A stretch of DNA of 34,401 bases from NCBI GenBank assembly GCA_013151575.1, contig JAADHZ010000098.1, positions 1 to 34,401 of the forward strand. The letters run 5' to 3'. Source of the stretch: Gammaproteobacteria bacterium. GTDB taxonomy: Bacteria; Pseudomonadota; Gammaproteobacteria; SZUA-152. Below the pieces are notes generated by a model. The model was not told the DNA's origin. It worked only from the letters and a program-made list of their open reading frames with translations, and did not search any database. Below, one piece after another: positions 10,286 through 19,103 of this stretch; within the stretch, counting starts at the first letter, position 1; each line of letters opens with the position of its first letter. Made by a program: the position numbers and the translations under genes.

Positions 10286-10560
10286 CGGCTATTGCATTGT
10301 TGGTAGTATTGCTGGCTTCTGTGGCCGTTGCGGAAGACCGCTTGAACCTGGAAGGTGATTCCATCGTCGGGAGCCGGGAACTGCCCAAGGTGTTGTACAT
10401 TGTGCCGTGGAAAAGCGCTAGGCTGGGGGCTTTGGCAGGCGGCGCTGGCAGCAGTTCGCTGGACACAAGCTGGGAGGCGCTGGATCGAGATCTGTTTCGG
10501 CGGCAAGTCGGGTATTACGAAATGTTGTATAGCGCCAATGACAAAGAATCATTAAAATAG
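10249..10560 (+). CDS. Small exported protein
   Basis: 103 aa; signal peptide KIAAIALLVVLLASVAVAE, then DSIVGSRELPKVLYIVPWK. Overlaps the preceding TPR gene by 37 bp on the same strand. Confidence 0.72.
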   Translation: MDSGIRQKNKKIAAIALLVVLLASVAVAEDRLNLEGDSIVGSRELPKVLYIVPWKSARLGALAGGAGSSSLDTSWEALDRDLFRRQVGYYEMLYSANDKESLK

Positions 10561-10637
10561 GCATTACGTGTACACGAGTAAGGGGTACAAATCGGCCATT
10601 TGCTGACATCCGCCGGAATAGGGGGACATGCGGTATA

Positions 10638-10657
10638 CTTGCACTTTCGCGTGCAAG
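10638..10657. repeat. Hairpin CTTGCAC-tttcgc-GTGCAAG upstream of the TolQ-like gene
   Basis: Perfect 7-bp inverted repeat with 6-nt loop in a ~350-bp noncoding gap. Confidence 0.6.
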
Positions 10658-10914
10658 CTTTCGTTATCGCTTCCGATCACTACCCCAGCAATACTCGATT
10701 TAACGAGGTTTTATCCCGCAACACAGGCTTTCCGGCTCTGAATTTGTGAACCCCATCATTCATTTCAAATTGAATATTTGTCATCGTTGGCCGTTACTCA
10801 ATTGATGGCTGAGTTCATGGGCACGCATGTTGAATTAATGGTTTTGAATTGAACAAATATCGGCGTCGGGAGCTGGTTCACGATGCCGTCAATGTATGAG
10901 GTAAGGAGAATAAT

Positions 10915-11571
10915 ATGGATGTCTTTAACACAGGCGTAAAGTTTTTCCAGGAAGGTGGCTGGTTTATGTACCCCATCGTATTAGTGTTTGCGTTAGGCGC
11001 GGCCATTGCTTTGGAACGTTACATTTACCTGAGCGCCGCCAAGCGCAGCAATCGCACTATGTGGGAGAAACTCACGCCGCTGGTGAAAGCGAACAACTAT
11101 GACCAGGCGATGGCATTGAGCAGCCGCTCAAAAACCGAAGTGGGGAAAATTCTGTCCTATGGGTTGAGCCGGTTACGCGTCACCCATCGGCGCGATGACA
11201 TCGAAATCGCCATGGAAGAAGGTTTGATGGAAGTGATCCCCCGCCTGGAAAAACGCACCCATTATCTAGCCACCTATGCCAATATCGCCACGCTCTTGGG
11301 TCTGTTGGGCACCATCATCGGCCTGATTCAGGCGTTTACCGCTGTGGCAAACGCCAACCCTGCGGACAAGGCTGATCTCCTGTCAGCCAGTATTTCCGTT
11401 GCCATGAACACCACCGCGTTTGGTTTGATGGCTGCCATTCCCTTGTTGCTGCTATACACCGTGTTACAGACCAAAACCACCGAGTTGGTTGACAGCATGG
11501 AAATGGTCACGGTGAAATTCCTCAACGCCATCACGGAATTTCGTAACGAATCTGCCCGGTCATCGGATTAA
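10915..11571 (+). CDS. MotA/TolQ/ExbB family proton channel subunit
   Basis: 218 aa; GGWFMYPIVLVFALGAAIALERYIYL, TYANIATLLGLLGTIIGLIQAF, SISVAMNTTAFGLMAAIPLLLLY. Confidence 0.93.
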   Translation: MDVFNTGVKFFQEGGWFMYPIVLVFALGAAIALERYIYLSAAKRSNRTMWEKLTPLVKANNYDQAMALSSRSKTEVGKILSYGLSRLRVTHRRDDIEIAMEEGLMEVIPRLEKRTHYLATYANIATLLGLLGTIIGLIQAFTAVANANPADKADLLSASISVAMNTTAFGLMAAIPLLLLYTVLQTKTTELVDSMEMVTVKFLNAITEFRNESARSSD

Positions 11572-11586
11572 ACAGGACCTTCACAA

Positions 11587-12081
11587 ATGTCCGTCAGAAG
11601 TCGCGTCAGACGCTCGGCTACCGAAGCGCCAGAACTAAACATCACTGCCTTCATGAACCTCATGGTGGTATTGGTGCCCTTTTTGCTGCTGTCCGCAGTA
11701 TTTTCCAATTTGGCCATTCTCGAACTGAACCTTCCGCCGGACAGCTCCGCTCAGGCCAATAAAAACCAGAAAAAAGAACGCAATTTTGAAGTGATTGTGC
11801 GTAAAAACAAACTGGTTGTTGCGGACACACTCGGGGGCGTCATCAAAACAATTCCCAACGTCAAAGGAAAACATGATTTCAAAACGCTTTCCGATATTTT
11901 GATGAGACTCAAAGCGCGTTTTCCCAAAAAGCAAAACATTACACTGTTGTTGGAACCACAAATTCCTTACGATTTACTGGTCCAGTCAATGGATACTGCA
12001 CGCTCCGTTGAGGTCATCGAAATGGCGTCAGTGGTCAGGAAAGAACTGTTTCCTCAAATCGCCATCGGTGATGCGCCATGA
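11587..12081 (+). CDS. ExbD/TolR family protein (first paralogue; Asn in place of TM Asp)
   Basis: 164 aa; TM segment LNITAFMNLMVVLVPFLLLSAVF aligns with the ExbD/TolR pattern but has MNL where (I/M)D(V/I) is expected. Confidence 0.85.
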   Translation: MSVRSRVRRSATEAPELNITAFMNLMVVLVPFLLLSAVFSNLAILELNLPPDSSAQANKNQKKERNFEVIVRKNKLVVADTLGGVIKTIPNVKGKHDFKTLSDILMRLKARFPKKQNITLLLEPQIPYDLLVQSMDTARSVEVIEMASVVRKELFPQIAIGDAP

Positions 12082-12584
12082 ACAAGTCCCGCCGCGCCAA
12101 GCGGATGTCGCGCCATCACGCGCGCACCAAGCGTGGGGCTTCGCTCAACATGGTGTCGTTAATGGATATTTTTACCATTTTGGTATTTTTTCTGTTGGTG
12201 AGTTCATCGTCGGTAAAGGATTTGCCTAATGCAAAACAGATTCAATTGCCGGAGTCGATTTCTGATCAACTGCCCAAGGAAAATGTCGTCATCATGGTGA
12301 GCGAGACAGATATCGTGGTGCAGGGGCGAAAAGTCGCATCCGTGAAAGATGTGAATAAATCATCGGTGCTGGAAATCAAACCGCTGAGAAAAGAGCTGGA
12401 ACGCCTGGCCAATCGCAGCGTCGTCACGACGCTGCCGGATGGCAAGCCCGTCCCGCGCGAAGTCACCATCATGGGAGACAAAAAAATTCCATTTGAATTA
12501 CTCAAAAAAATCATGTTGACCTGCACCAAAGCCAACTACGGGAATATCTCTTTAGCCGTATTGCGCAAATCAGGCGAAGGGTAA
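12078..12584 (+). CDS. ExbD/TolR family protein (second paralogue; Asp retained)
   Basis: 168 aa; SLNMVSLMDIFTILVFFLLVSSSS. ATGA overlap with the first paralogue. Confidence 0.9.
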   Translation: MNKSRRAKRMSRHHARTKRGASLNMVSLMDIFTILVFFLLVSSSSVKDLPNAKQIQLPESISDQLPKENVVIMVSETDIVVQGRKVASVKDVNKSSVLEIKPLRKELERLANRSVVTTLPDGKPVPREVTIMGDKKIPFELLKKIMLTCTKANYGNISLAVLRKSGEG

Positions 12585-12590
12585 CAGGAC

Positions 12591-13559
12591 GTGGCCGCAG
12601 CAACTTATCGTCTTTTCGTTCTACCCTGGACTCGCATTGAGGCCGATGATGGCCTGCTGAAAAAGATCGTGATCGTCACTATGGCGCTGACGTTTTTTTT
12701 CAGTATTGCCATTCCATTCATCTCCCTTCCTGAGCCTGACCGCGATAAAATTGAAAAACTGCCGCCTAGGCTGGCACAGATGTTGTTGGAAAAGAAAAAG
12801 CCCAAACCGGTGCCAAAGAAAAAGGTAGAGAAAAAGAAAGAAGAAAAGAAAAAAGAGAAAAAGAAAGAAAAGAAAAAAGAAAAGCCGAAGGAAAAACCGA
12901 AGCTAAAAAAGGCCAAGCCAAAACCTAAGCCAAAACCAAAAGTTGATCGCGTCGCCGAAGCCCGGAAAAAAGCAGCCAGCGTTGGGTTGTTGGCGTTTTC
13001 CGATGAGCTGGCAGACCTGCGTGATACGCCGTTGACTAAGTCGCTGAATAAAAACAAGCGCTTGTCGAAGGGCGCCACCTCGGCCAAAACATTCAAACGC
13101 AACGTGCTGACCTCGGGCACCACGGGCAGCGGTGGCATTGACACGTCCCGCTTGAGCAGCGGCGTGGGCCGTAGCGCCCTGGCGGGCAGGCAAACGACCC
13201 AGGTGGAGAGCCCAGTAGACATGGTGGCCAAGGCTGCGCCATCGACCTCCGGCAGCGAAAGTTCCAAACCATCCCGCACCTACGAGGAGGTATCGCTGGT
13301 TTTCGACAGAAACAAAGGCGCTATTTATTCCCTGTATAGCCGAGCATTGCGCAAAGATCCGATGTTACAGGGCAAGGTGGTGCTTGAAATTACCATCGCG
13401 CCGTCCGGGAGGGTCACCTCCTGCAAAATTATTTCCAGTGAGTTGAATAACAAACGGCTGGAACGCAAGCTCGTGTCACGCATCAAATTGTTGAATTTTG
13501 GCGCACGGGATGTAGAACAAATGGTGGTAACTTACCCCATCGACTTCCTGCCATCGTAG
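12591..13559 (+). CDS. TonB-like / AgmX-PglI C-terminal domain energy transducer
   Basis: 322 aa, GTG start; N-terminal TM, K/E/P-rich linker (KKKPKPVPKKKVEKKKEEKKKEKKKEKKKEKPKEKPK), C-terminal GKVVLEITIAPSGRVTSCKIISSELNNKRLERKLVSRIKLLNFG. Confidence 0.88.
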   Translation: MAAATYRLFVLPWTRIEADDGLLKKIVIVTMALTFFFSIAIPFISLPEPDRDKIEKLPPRLAQMLLEKKKPKPVPKKKVEKKKEEKKKEKKKEKKKEKPKEKPKLKKAKPKPKPKPKVDRVAEARKKAASVGLLAFSDELADLRDTPLTKSLNKNKRLSKGATSAKTFKRNVLTSGTTGSGGIDTSRLSSGVGRSALAGRQTTQVESPVDMVAKAAPSTSGSESSKPSRTYEEVSLVFDRNKGAIYSLYSRALRKDPMLQGKVVLEITIAPSGRVTSCKIISSELNNKRLERKLVSRIKLLNFGARDVEQMVVTYPIDFLPS

Positions 13560-13571
13560 GGGCTTCCGCGT

Positions 13572-14402
13572 TTAAACCGACAAGTCCAGTGGCTTACGAG
13601 TTTGTTCATTACCAGGCAGGACCGCATTTTCGGCCTGCCGATAGACTTCAATGCCCGGTTCAATTGCGCGTGCGGAAGGCCTGTTAGCACCTGGGCTGTC
13701 GTTATTTTCTTCCCTGCTGTTTTTTGCCTCACTGAGCAGGTCCACCTGGGCCTGCACCGCCATTTGTCCGGCCTCGGCCGCAATAGTGCGATCCTGCTCT
13801 GAGGGTTGTGCCGGTGCCAGGGCGGCAACGCGAACCGTGTCTGCTTTTTGCAGGGTCGCCTGCGGATCGCCCTCCACAGCTGAGACATCAATGCTGACTT
13901 CACCGCCCACCGCGTAACGGCGGCCATCTGCCCCCTGCTGATAGCTAAAACTGGCGGAGCCTTGGGCCAGAGCTCCCGCAGCGGCTTTGTGCGCGGCTTC
14001 GTGAGCCTTAACTTCCCGATCGCGGGTTTTGAGTTCATCCAGCTGACGTTGGTCAACCTCGGGCAGGTTATTGCCTCGGGCACCACGGTTTTTTTTCTCG
14101 GCACCGGTCGCCGTTGCACCATCAGCAGCGGCTTTTTCTTCGGGTGCGGTGGTGCTGGTTTCGGTGATGCTGGTTTTTTCACCGGGTTGGACCGGGATAC
14201 TGCGCCGGGCCTCGGCCGAGCCCGCCTTCGATTCCGTGTTCTCTCTCAGCGGGCTGCCCGCCCTGTTGGGCTCGGCGGTGTCTGCAATGGCGACAACCGG
14301 CCCTGCTGAACGGGTTTGCGTCCCCACTTGCGAGTCGAATGGTTGGCGCGGCAGCGTAGATTGAAAAGCGTTAGTTGGGGAAAGTCCGATGGTGTTTATC
14401 AT
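13572..14402 (-). CDS. Putative metalloprotease-like protein (SprA-related / CJM1_0395-like family)
   Basis: 276 aa; LDELKTRDREVKAHEAAHKAAAGALAQGSASFSYQQGADGRRYAVGGEVSIDVSAVEGDPQATLQKADTVRVAALAPAQPSEQDRTIAAEA with HExxH-like HEAAH. Confidence 0.8.
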   Translation of the reverse strand: MINTIGLSPTNAFQSTLPRQPFDSQVGTQTRSAGPVVAIADTAEPNRAGSPLRENTESKAGSAEARRSIPVQPGEKTSITETSTTAPEEKAAADGATATGAEKKNRGARGNNLPEVDQRQLDELKTRDREVKAHEAAHKAAAGALAQGSASFSYQQGADGRRYAVGGEVSIDVSAVEGDPQATLQKADTVRVAALAPAQPSEQDRTIAAEAGQMAVQAQVDLLSEAKNSREENNDSPGANRPSARAIEPGIEVYRQAENAVLPGNEQTRKPLDLSV

Positions 14403-14417
14403 GGCTACGGAGGCGAA

Positions 14418-14672
14418 TCAGGCCATTTCGTCCAGCAGTTGGCCCAGCAGCTCGTTCACGGAGCCGACCACCTTGGCCGAGGCCTGCACCTGCAAAGCGT
14501 CCACTTTGAGATTCACCAGTGCATCCGTCGCACTGGGTTGAGAAGCGGATCTGTCGGCGGAGGGAGAAACTGCCCGTGCCACCGCCGATGCATCGCGGCG
14601 CATATTGGAAATACCCTGATTGATGCCGTTGAGTCCAGATTGAAGTGCGCCAATGCTCATGGGTGTACTCAT
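14418..14672 (-). CDS. Small conserved-looking hypothetical protein
   Basis: 84 aa; MSTPMSIGALQSGLNGINQGISNMRRDASAVA...VNLKVDALQVQASAKVVGSVNELLGQLLDEMA. Same strand as and 15 bp from the SprA-like CDS; weak resemblance to flagellar-rod-type short helices only. Confidence 0.6.
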   Translation of the reverse strand: MSTPMSIGALQSGLNGINQGISNMRRDASAVARAVSPSADRSASQPSATDALVNLKVDALQVQASAKVVGSVNELLGQLLDEMA

Positions 14673-14804
14673 TAGTCTTTCGTGGTTGTGTGCGATTCAC
14701 CCGCCTAACAACGAAAGAATTGCGCAGGATGTTTGTACCAGCGCCGGAGTCGGGAAGGTCTTGTTAGCGTTATCGGCCCCATTGGCAAAGGCTTTAATTG
14801 GAGG

Positions 14805-15596
14805 TTACGTCACTAAACACAACGTAATCAACGCCACCGTTTCGCTGAGTTCGGTCACCGCGCCGGCAGTATCACCCGTGCAGCCACCGATGCGTTTGAG
14901 CATCAACATGCGCAGCAGCCAAACGCCGACGCTCACCGCCATCAGCGCGGCCAGGCCAGAAATTCCGAGCACAATGACGCTGAGCAGGGCCAACACCAAC
15001 AGAACAATTGCCGCCGGACGACGCGGCAGGTGGTCCCGCAACGTTTGGGCCAGCCCGCCACTGCGAGCGCTGGGGGTGGTGAGCAACAGCGCCAGCGCCG
15101 CGCCGCGACCGATGGTGGGCACCATTATCAGCACAAATACGGTGCTGGCGTCCGGCATACCGCTCAGCAGAAATTCCAGAGCAGCGAATTTTGTGATCAA
15201 TATCAGCGCCACCACGATGACCGCTGCGCTGCCGGTGTGCGGGTCCCGCATAATGGTGAGGCAGCGTTCCCGGTCGGCGCCGCTGAGCCAGCCGTCTGCG
15301 CTGTCTGCCAGGCCGTCAAGGTGAAGCCCTCCGGTCAATCCCACCCACAGAGTGAGCAGAATCGCCGCAAAGACACCAGAGGTTTCGTGCACCGGTGCGG
15401 TTGTCACCCACAGCAACAGCCCGAGGCCCAGCGTCAGCAGCCCACCGATGACCGCGCCCACCAACGGATAATGCAGCCCCGAGCGGCCGATGAGCACATC
15501 ATCGATCCGCTGTGGCCCTGGCAGAGGCAGGCGGGTGAGAAATTGCAGGGCGGTGAGAAAGACCTGCATCAGTCCGCTACCCGGTGAAACCGCCAC
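14805..15596 (-). CDS. cobS: Adenosylcobinamide-GDP ribazoletransferase
   Basis: 263 aa; FLTALQFLTRLPLP, GGLHLDGLADSADGWLSG, RCLTIMRDPHTGSAAVI. Confidence 0.95.
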   Translation of the reverse strand: MAVSPGSGLMQVFLTALQFLTRLPLPGPQRIDDVLIGRSGLHYPLVGAVIGGLLTLGLGLLLWVTTAPVHETSGVFAAILLTLWVGLTGGLHLDGLADSADGWLSGADRERCLTIMRDPHTGSAAVIVVALILITKFAALEFLLSGMPDASTVFVLIMVPTIGRGAALALLLTTPSARSGGLAQTLRDHLPRRPAAIVLLVLALLSVIVLGISGLAALMAVSVGVWLLRMLMLKRIGGCTGDTAGAVTELSETVALITLCLVT

Positions 15597-16213
15597 GTGG
15601 TTCGGTTGCCCCGCGCGGTGTGGTCAACGCAGAGACGCGATAAACAGGCGTAGGGAATGTTGATGCCGAACATCGCCTGCTGCGGTACGTTTAACACGTC
15701 GTTGAGCAACACCCGCATGACGCCGCCGTGAGTCACCAGCAGAACATGTTTTCCGGCATGGCGGTGTAACAATCGGCCCCAGGCGTCGGCAACGCGGCGT
15801 TGAAATCGCGCCAGGGGTTCCCCGCCGGGCGGCGTCACCGCTTGCGGATTTTCCCAGTAGCGCGGCAACGTGTCCGGGTCCTTCCGCAGGATTTGTGCGC
15901 TGGTTTTTCCCTCCCACTGGCCGAAGTGGATTTCCCTGAGCTGCGGTTCGCGCTCCAGCGTGATGGCGCGCCGCCGCGCCAATTGCTGGGCGAAATCATG
16001 ACAGCGTTGCAGCGGCGAGCTGATGATATGCGACCAGGCGGAGTCCTGCCCGTCCAGCTGTTCGACGGCGTTCGACATTTGTTGCCAACCCCGAGTGGTA
16101 AGCGGGTCATCGCGGTGGCCGCGATAACGCGGGCCGCCGACGGGCTCCCCGTGGCGCAGCAGGTCGATGATGGTGGTCAGGTTTTTATGGCTTGGCATGG
16201 TGCGGCAAATCAA
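15569..16213 (-). CDS. cobC: Histidine phosphatase, alpha-ribazole phosphatase type
   Basis: 214 aa; [12 protein letters not shown] (RHG), [26 protein letters not shown]; embedded in the cob cluster. Confidence 0.88.
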   Translation of the reverse strand: MICRTMPSHKNLTTIIDLLRHGEPVGGPRYRGHRDDPLTTRGWQQMSNAVEQLDGQDSAWSHIISSPLQRCHDFAQQLARRRAITLEREPQLREIHFGQWEGKTSAQILRKDPDTLPRYWENPQAVTPPGGEPLARFQRRVADAWGRLLHRHAGKHVLLVTHGGVMRVLLNDVLNVPQQAMFGINIPYACLSRLCVDHTARGNRTTWRFHRVAD

Positions 16214-17277
16214 TCCGACTTTTCAGAAACACCGGCCTCGGCAAAAGTCGCCATCTCATTGTGCAGCGCACAGGCGAGTCGCAACAAGGGCAGCGCTGCC
16301 GCCGCGCCACTGCCTTCACCCAGGCGCAGCCCGAGATTAAGCAGCGGCCGGGCGTCCAGCGCCTCCAGCAACAGGCGGTGGCCGGGTTCGGCGGAATGGT
16401 GTCCGAACAGCAGCCACTGACGCACCGCCGGGTTGTGTCGCGAGGCCACCAGCGCCGCGCAACCGGCAATGAAACCGTCCACCAGCACCGGCAAACCGAC
16501 TTGCGCACAATGAATAAACGCGCCGGTGAGCGCGGCGATTTCAAAACCGCCGAGACGTCGCAGAGCTTCCAGCGGTGTGTCGGCGAACGGACCGTGTAAA
16601 GCCAACGCGGTGTCGATAACGCGCACTTTGCGTGCGACCCCTTCGTCATCCAGTCCCGTACCGGGGCCAGTGACGGCACGCGCCGGTTGCTCCAGCAGGG
16701 CACAAATCACCGCCGCAGCGGACGCGGTGTTACCGATGCCCATGTCGCCGCCGATGAACAGCTCGCCGTGCTGATGCTGCGCCCGTGACACCGCTTCGCG
16801 CCCGGCGTCGAGAGCGTCCGTTAATTGCTGTTGGGTGAGCGCGGGTTCGCGGGCGGCATTGGCGGTGCCGGCCCCCAATGGGCGATTCACCACGCCGGGC
16901 AGTTCGCCGGGGTCATTGATGCAGCCGAGGTTCACTACCTCAAGATGGGCGTTCAAATGCCGTGCCATCACGCTGATGGCGGCGCCGCCGGTGGCAAAAT
17001 TTTTCACCATTTCGCCAGTCACCGCCTGCGGAAAGGCGGAAGTACCTTCGGCGGCTATGCCGTGATCGGCAGCGAACACCACGATGTGCACGTTGTTGAC
17101 GGCAGGGTCGGCCGCTCCCTGCATGGCGGCCAGTTGCACGGCAATGGTTTCGAGCTGATCCAGCGCGCCCGGTGGTTTGGTCAGCCGTGATTGGCGAGCA
17201 AGGGCATCGCGGTGTGCTTGCGCATCAATGGGATGAACGGCAGCGTTAAGCCAGTCAAGCAGTGCGGAAACGGTCAC
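16210..17277 (-). CDS. cobT: Nicotinate-nucleotide--dimethylbenzimidazole phosphoribosyltransferase
   Basis: 355 aa; [77 protein letters not shown]. Confidence 0.96.
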   Translation of the reverse strand: MTVSALLDWLNAAVHPIDAQAHRDALARQSRLTKPPGALDQLETIAVQLAAMQGAADPAVNNVHIVVFAADHGIAAEGTSAFPQAVTGEMVKNFATGGAAISVMARHLNAHLEVVNLGCINDPGELPGVVNRPLGAGTANAAREPALTQQQLTDALDAGREAVSRAQHQHGELFIGGDMGIGNTASAAAVICALLEQPARAVTGPGTGLDDEGVARKVRVIDTALALHGPFADTPLEALRRLGGFEIAALTGAFIHCAQVGLPVLVDGFIAGCAALVASRHNPAVRQWLLFGHHSAEPGHRLLLEALDARPLLNLGLRLGEGSGAAAALPLLRLACALHNEMATFAEAGVSEKSD

Positions 17278-17288
17278 GATTATTTTTC

Positions 17289-17840
17289 CTATATTTCAGG
17301 GGGTATTTTTAGAGGGACGGGTTGTTTCAGAGCCATGGGCAGCCCAGCCACCATCAGCGTCACGTGATCGCAAAGTGCGGCCAGCTGCTGATGCAGGCGA
17401 CCGGTCTCATCGACAAAGCGCCGGTTGAGTGGGCCAAGGGGTGTGACGCCGAGCCCCACTTCGTTGCTAACGAGAATAATGTGCCCCGGCAATCGGGGTA
17501 ATACGTCGAGTAGAGCATCCCTTTGAGACATGAAGAGTGCGTCATCAGAATCCTCCCCACCGATGAGGTTGCACAGCCACAGGGTGAGACAGTCCACCAG
17601 CATGCAGCGCTGTGCGGCGGCATGTTGCGACAGCACGTCGGCAAGCGCGACGGGTTCTTCCACGACGGCCCAATGCGTCGGTCGCTCGGCCTGGTGGTGT
17701 TGAATACGGGCGGCCATCTCCGCATCGTCCGCCGTCGCGGTGGCAATAAAGGTAACGTCTTTGCCGGACGCCAGCGCGTGTTGCTGGGCCAGCGCGCTTT
17801 TGCCGGAACGTGCTCCGCCGAGAATGAGTTCTTTGGTCAT
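17289..17840 (-). CDS. cobU: Adenosylcobinamide kinase / adenosylcobinamide-phosphate guanylyltransferase
   Basis: [20 protein letters not shown]-loop, [48 protein letters not shown] extends to 17861; MTKE is the more likely start. Confidence 0.95.
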   Translation of the reverse strand: MTKELILGGARSGKSALAQQHALASGKDVTFIATATADDAEMAARIQHHQAERPTHWAVVEEPVALADVLSQHAAAQRCMLVDCLTLWLCNLIGGEDSDDALFMSQRDALLDVLPRLPGHIILVSNEVGLGVTPLGPLNRRFVDETGRLHQQLAALCDHVTLMVAGLPMALKQPVPLKIPPEI

Positions 17841-17898
17841 CGGGTTATACTCGCGATTCAATTCTCGCCAGCCAATAAGACTAATTTGAGGTTTTTAC

Positions 17899-18813
17899 AT
17901 GACTGGATGTCGTTTCGCAGCAGTGCGGATTTTTTTATTTGTATCATGTTATTTTTTTCTCTCAACTAACAGTTATGCTGGACCGAGCGTAGAGGATGAT
18001 GCGGGCAACACCGTGACGTTGACGCAGCCCGCCCGGCGCATTATCAGCCTCGCCCCGCACGTGACAGAATTGTTGTTCGCCGCTGGTGCCGGTCAGCACA
18101 TTGTCGGTGCGGTATCTTACAGCGACTACCCCGACGCCGCGAAAAAATTGCCAAGGGTTGGTGCGTACAACGTCTTTGATCTGGAGGCCATCGTCGCTCT
18201 CAAGCCGGACTTGGTGGTTGCGTGGAAGAGCGCCAACCCGGCAGCCGCCCTGAAAAAATTACAGGCGCTCTCCATCCCAGTATTTTTGAGCGAGCCGCGC
18301 CTGCTGGAAGACGTGGCCAGCAGTCTTGAACGTTTTGGAAAACTTGCCGCCACCGAGGACATCGCTAATGCTGCCAGCGCGGTGTTTCGCCAACAGCTCG
18401 CCGGGCTGCGCGCAACATACAGCACAAAAAAACCGGTGTCCGTGTTTTATCAGGTCTGGCATCAGCCGTTGATGACCATTAACGGCGAACACATTATCAC
18501 TCAGGTGATTGAACTGTGCGGAGGCCGAAACATCTTTGCCAACCTGCCGACGCTGGCCCCAAAAATTAGCCCCGAAGCGGTATTGCAGAAAGACCCGGAG
18601 GTGATTGTGGCGGGAAATTCTGCACTCAATCATCCGGGCTGGAAAGATGACTGGAAGCGTTGGCCTGGTTTGCGTGCGGTGAAAAACGGACATCTGTTTT
18701 ACGTCAACCCAGACATTATTCAACGCCACACGCCGCGTATTTTGCAGGGGGCGGAGGTGCTGTGCAAGCAAATCGAAACGGTGCGCCGAAACAGTTTAGA
18801 CATTATGTATTGA
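17899..18813 (+). CDS. btuF: Cobalamin ABC transporter substrate-binding protein
   Basis: 304 aa; signal peptide, RRIISLAPHVTELLFAAGAGQHIVGAVSYSDYPDAAKKLPRVGAYNVFDLEAIVALKPDLVVAW; divergent from cobU. Confidence 0.88.
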   Translation: MTGCRFAAVRIFLFVSCYFFLSTNSYAGPSVEDDAGNTVTLTQPARRIISLAPHVTELLFAAGAGQHIVGAVSYSDYPDAAKKLPRVGAYNVFDLEAIVALKPDLVVAWKSANPAAALKKLQALSIPVFLSEPRLLEDVASSLERFGKLAATEDIANAASAVFRQQLAGLRATYSTKKPVSVFYQVWHQPLMTINGEHIITQVIELCGGRNIFANLPTLAPKISPEAVLQKDPEVIVAGNSALNHPGWKDDWKRWPGLRAVKNGHLFYVNPDIIQRHTPRILQGAEVLCKQIETVRRNSLDIMY

Positions 18814-19103
18814 CCTGCCCTGCCCAACGTCAAGCGACGTGGATTAAGCTTCGGCTGGATAGATACCCTGTGGTTCAGAGCCACTATTGAGAGGGACAGG
18901 TCATGAATGAGTTTAGCCAATAGCCAACTGGACAGAGCAGGTGAACTCACCTCGGTCTGGAACGCGTGACCAGGCAACGTCTGAATGCCTTTTCCCTGCG
19001 TTATCTCAGGGTATGGAACAGTTAACTTGCCAAGATGCACTGGTCGCTGTTCCACGGTTTTTTCGCTGCTCGTCTTCATTCCATCTCCCCAGCAGCAACC
19101 CAT

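Noticed and set aside
12605-13279. 224-aa minus-strand ORF with poly-Phe (FFSFFFSFFFSSFFFSTFFFG)
   Set aside because: Antisense shadow of the Lys-rich TonB-like linker; the + strand frame has clear family motifs.
13532-14182. 216-aa minus-strand ORF overlapping the SprA-like gene
   Set aside because: Alternate frame of 13572-14402, low-complexity composition with no recognisable motif.
17841-17898. Cobalamin riboswitch near the cobU/btuF divergent start
   Set aside because: The divergent gap is too short and I see no B12-box-like sequence there; none found elsewhere in the cob region by eye.
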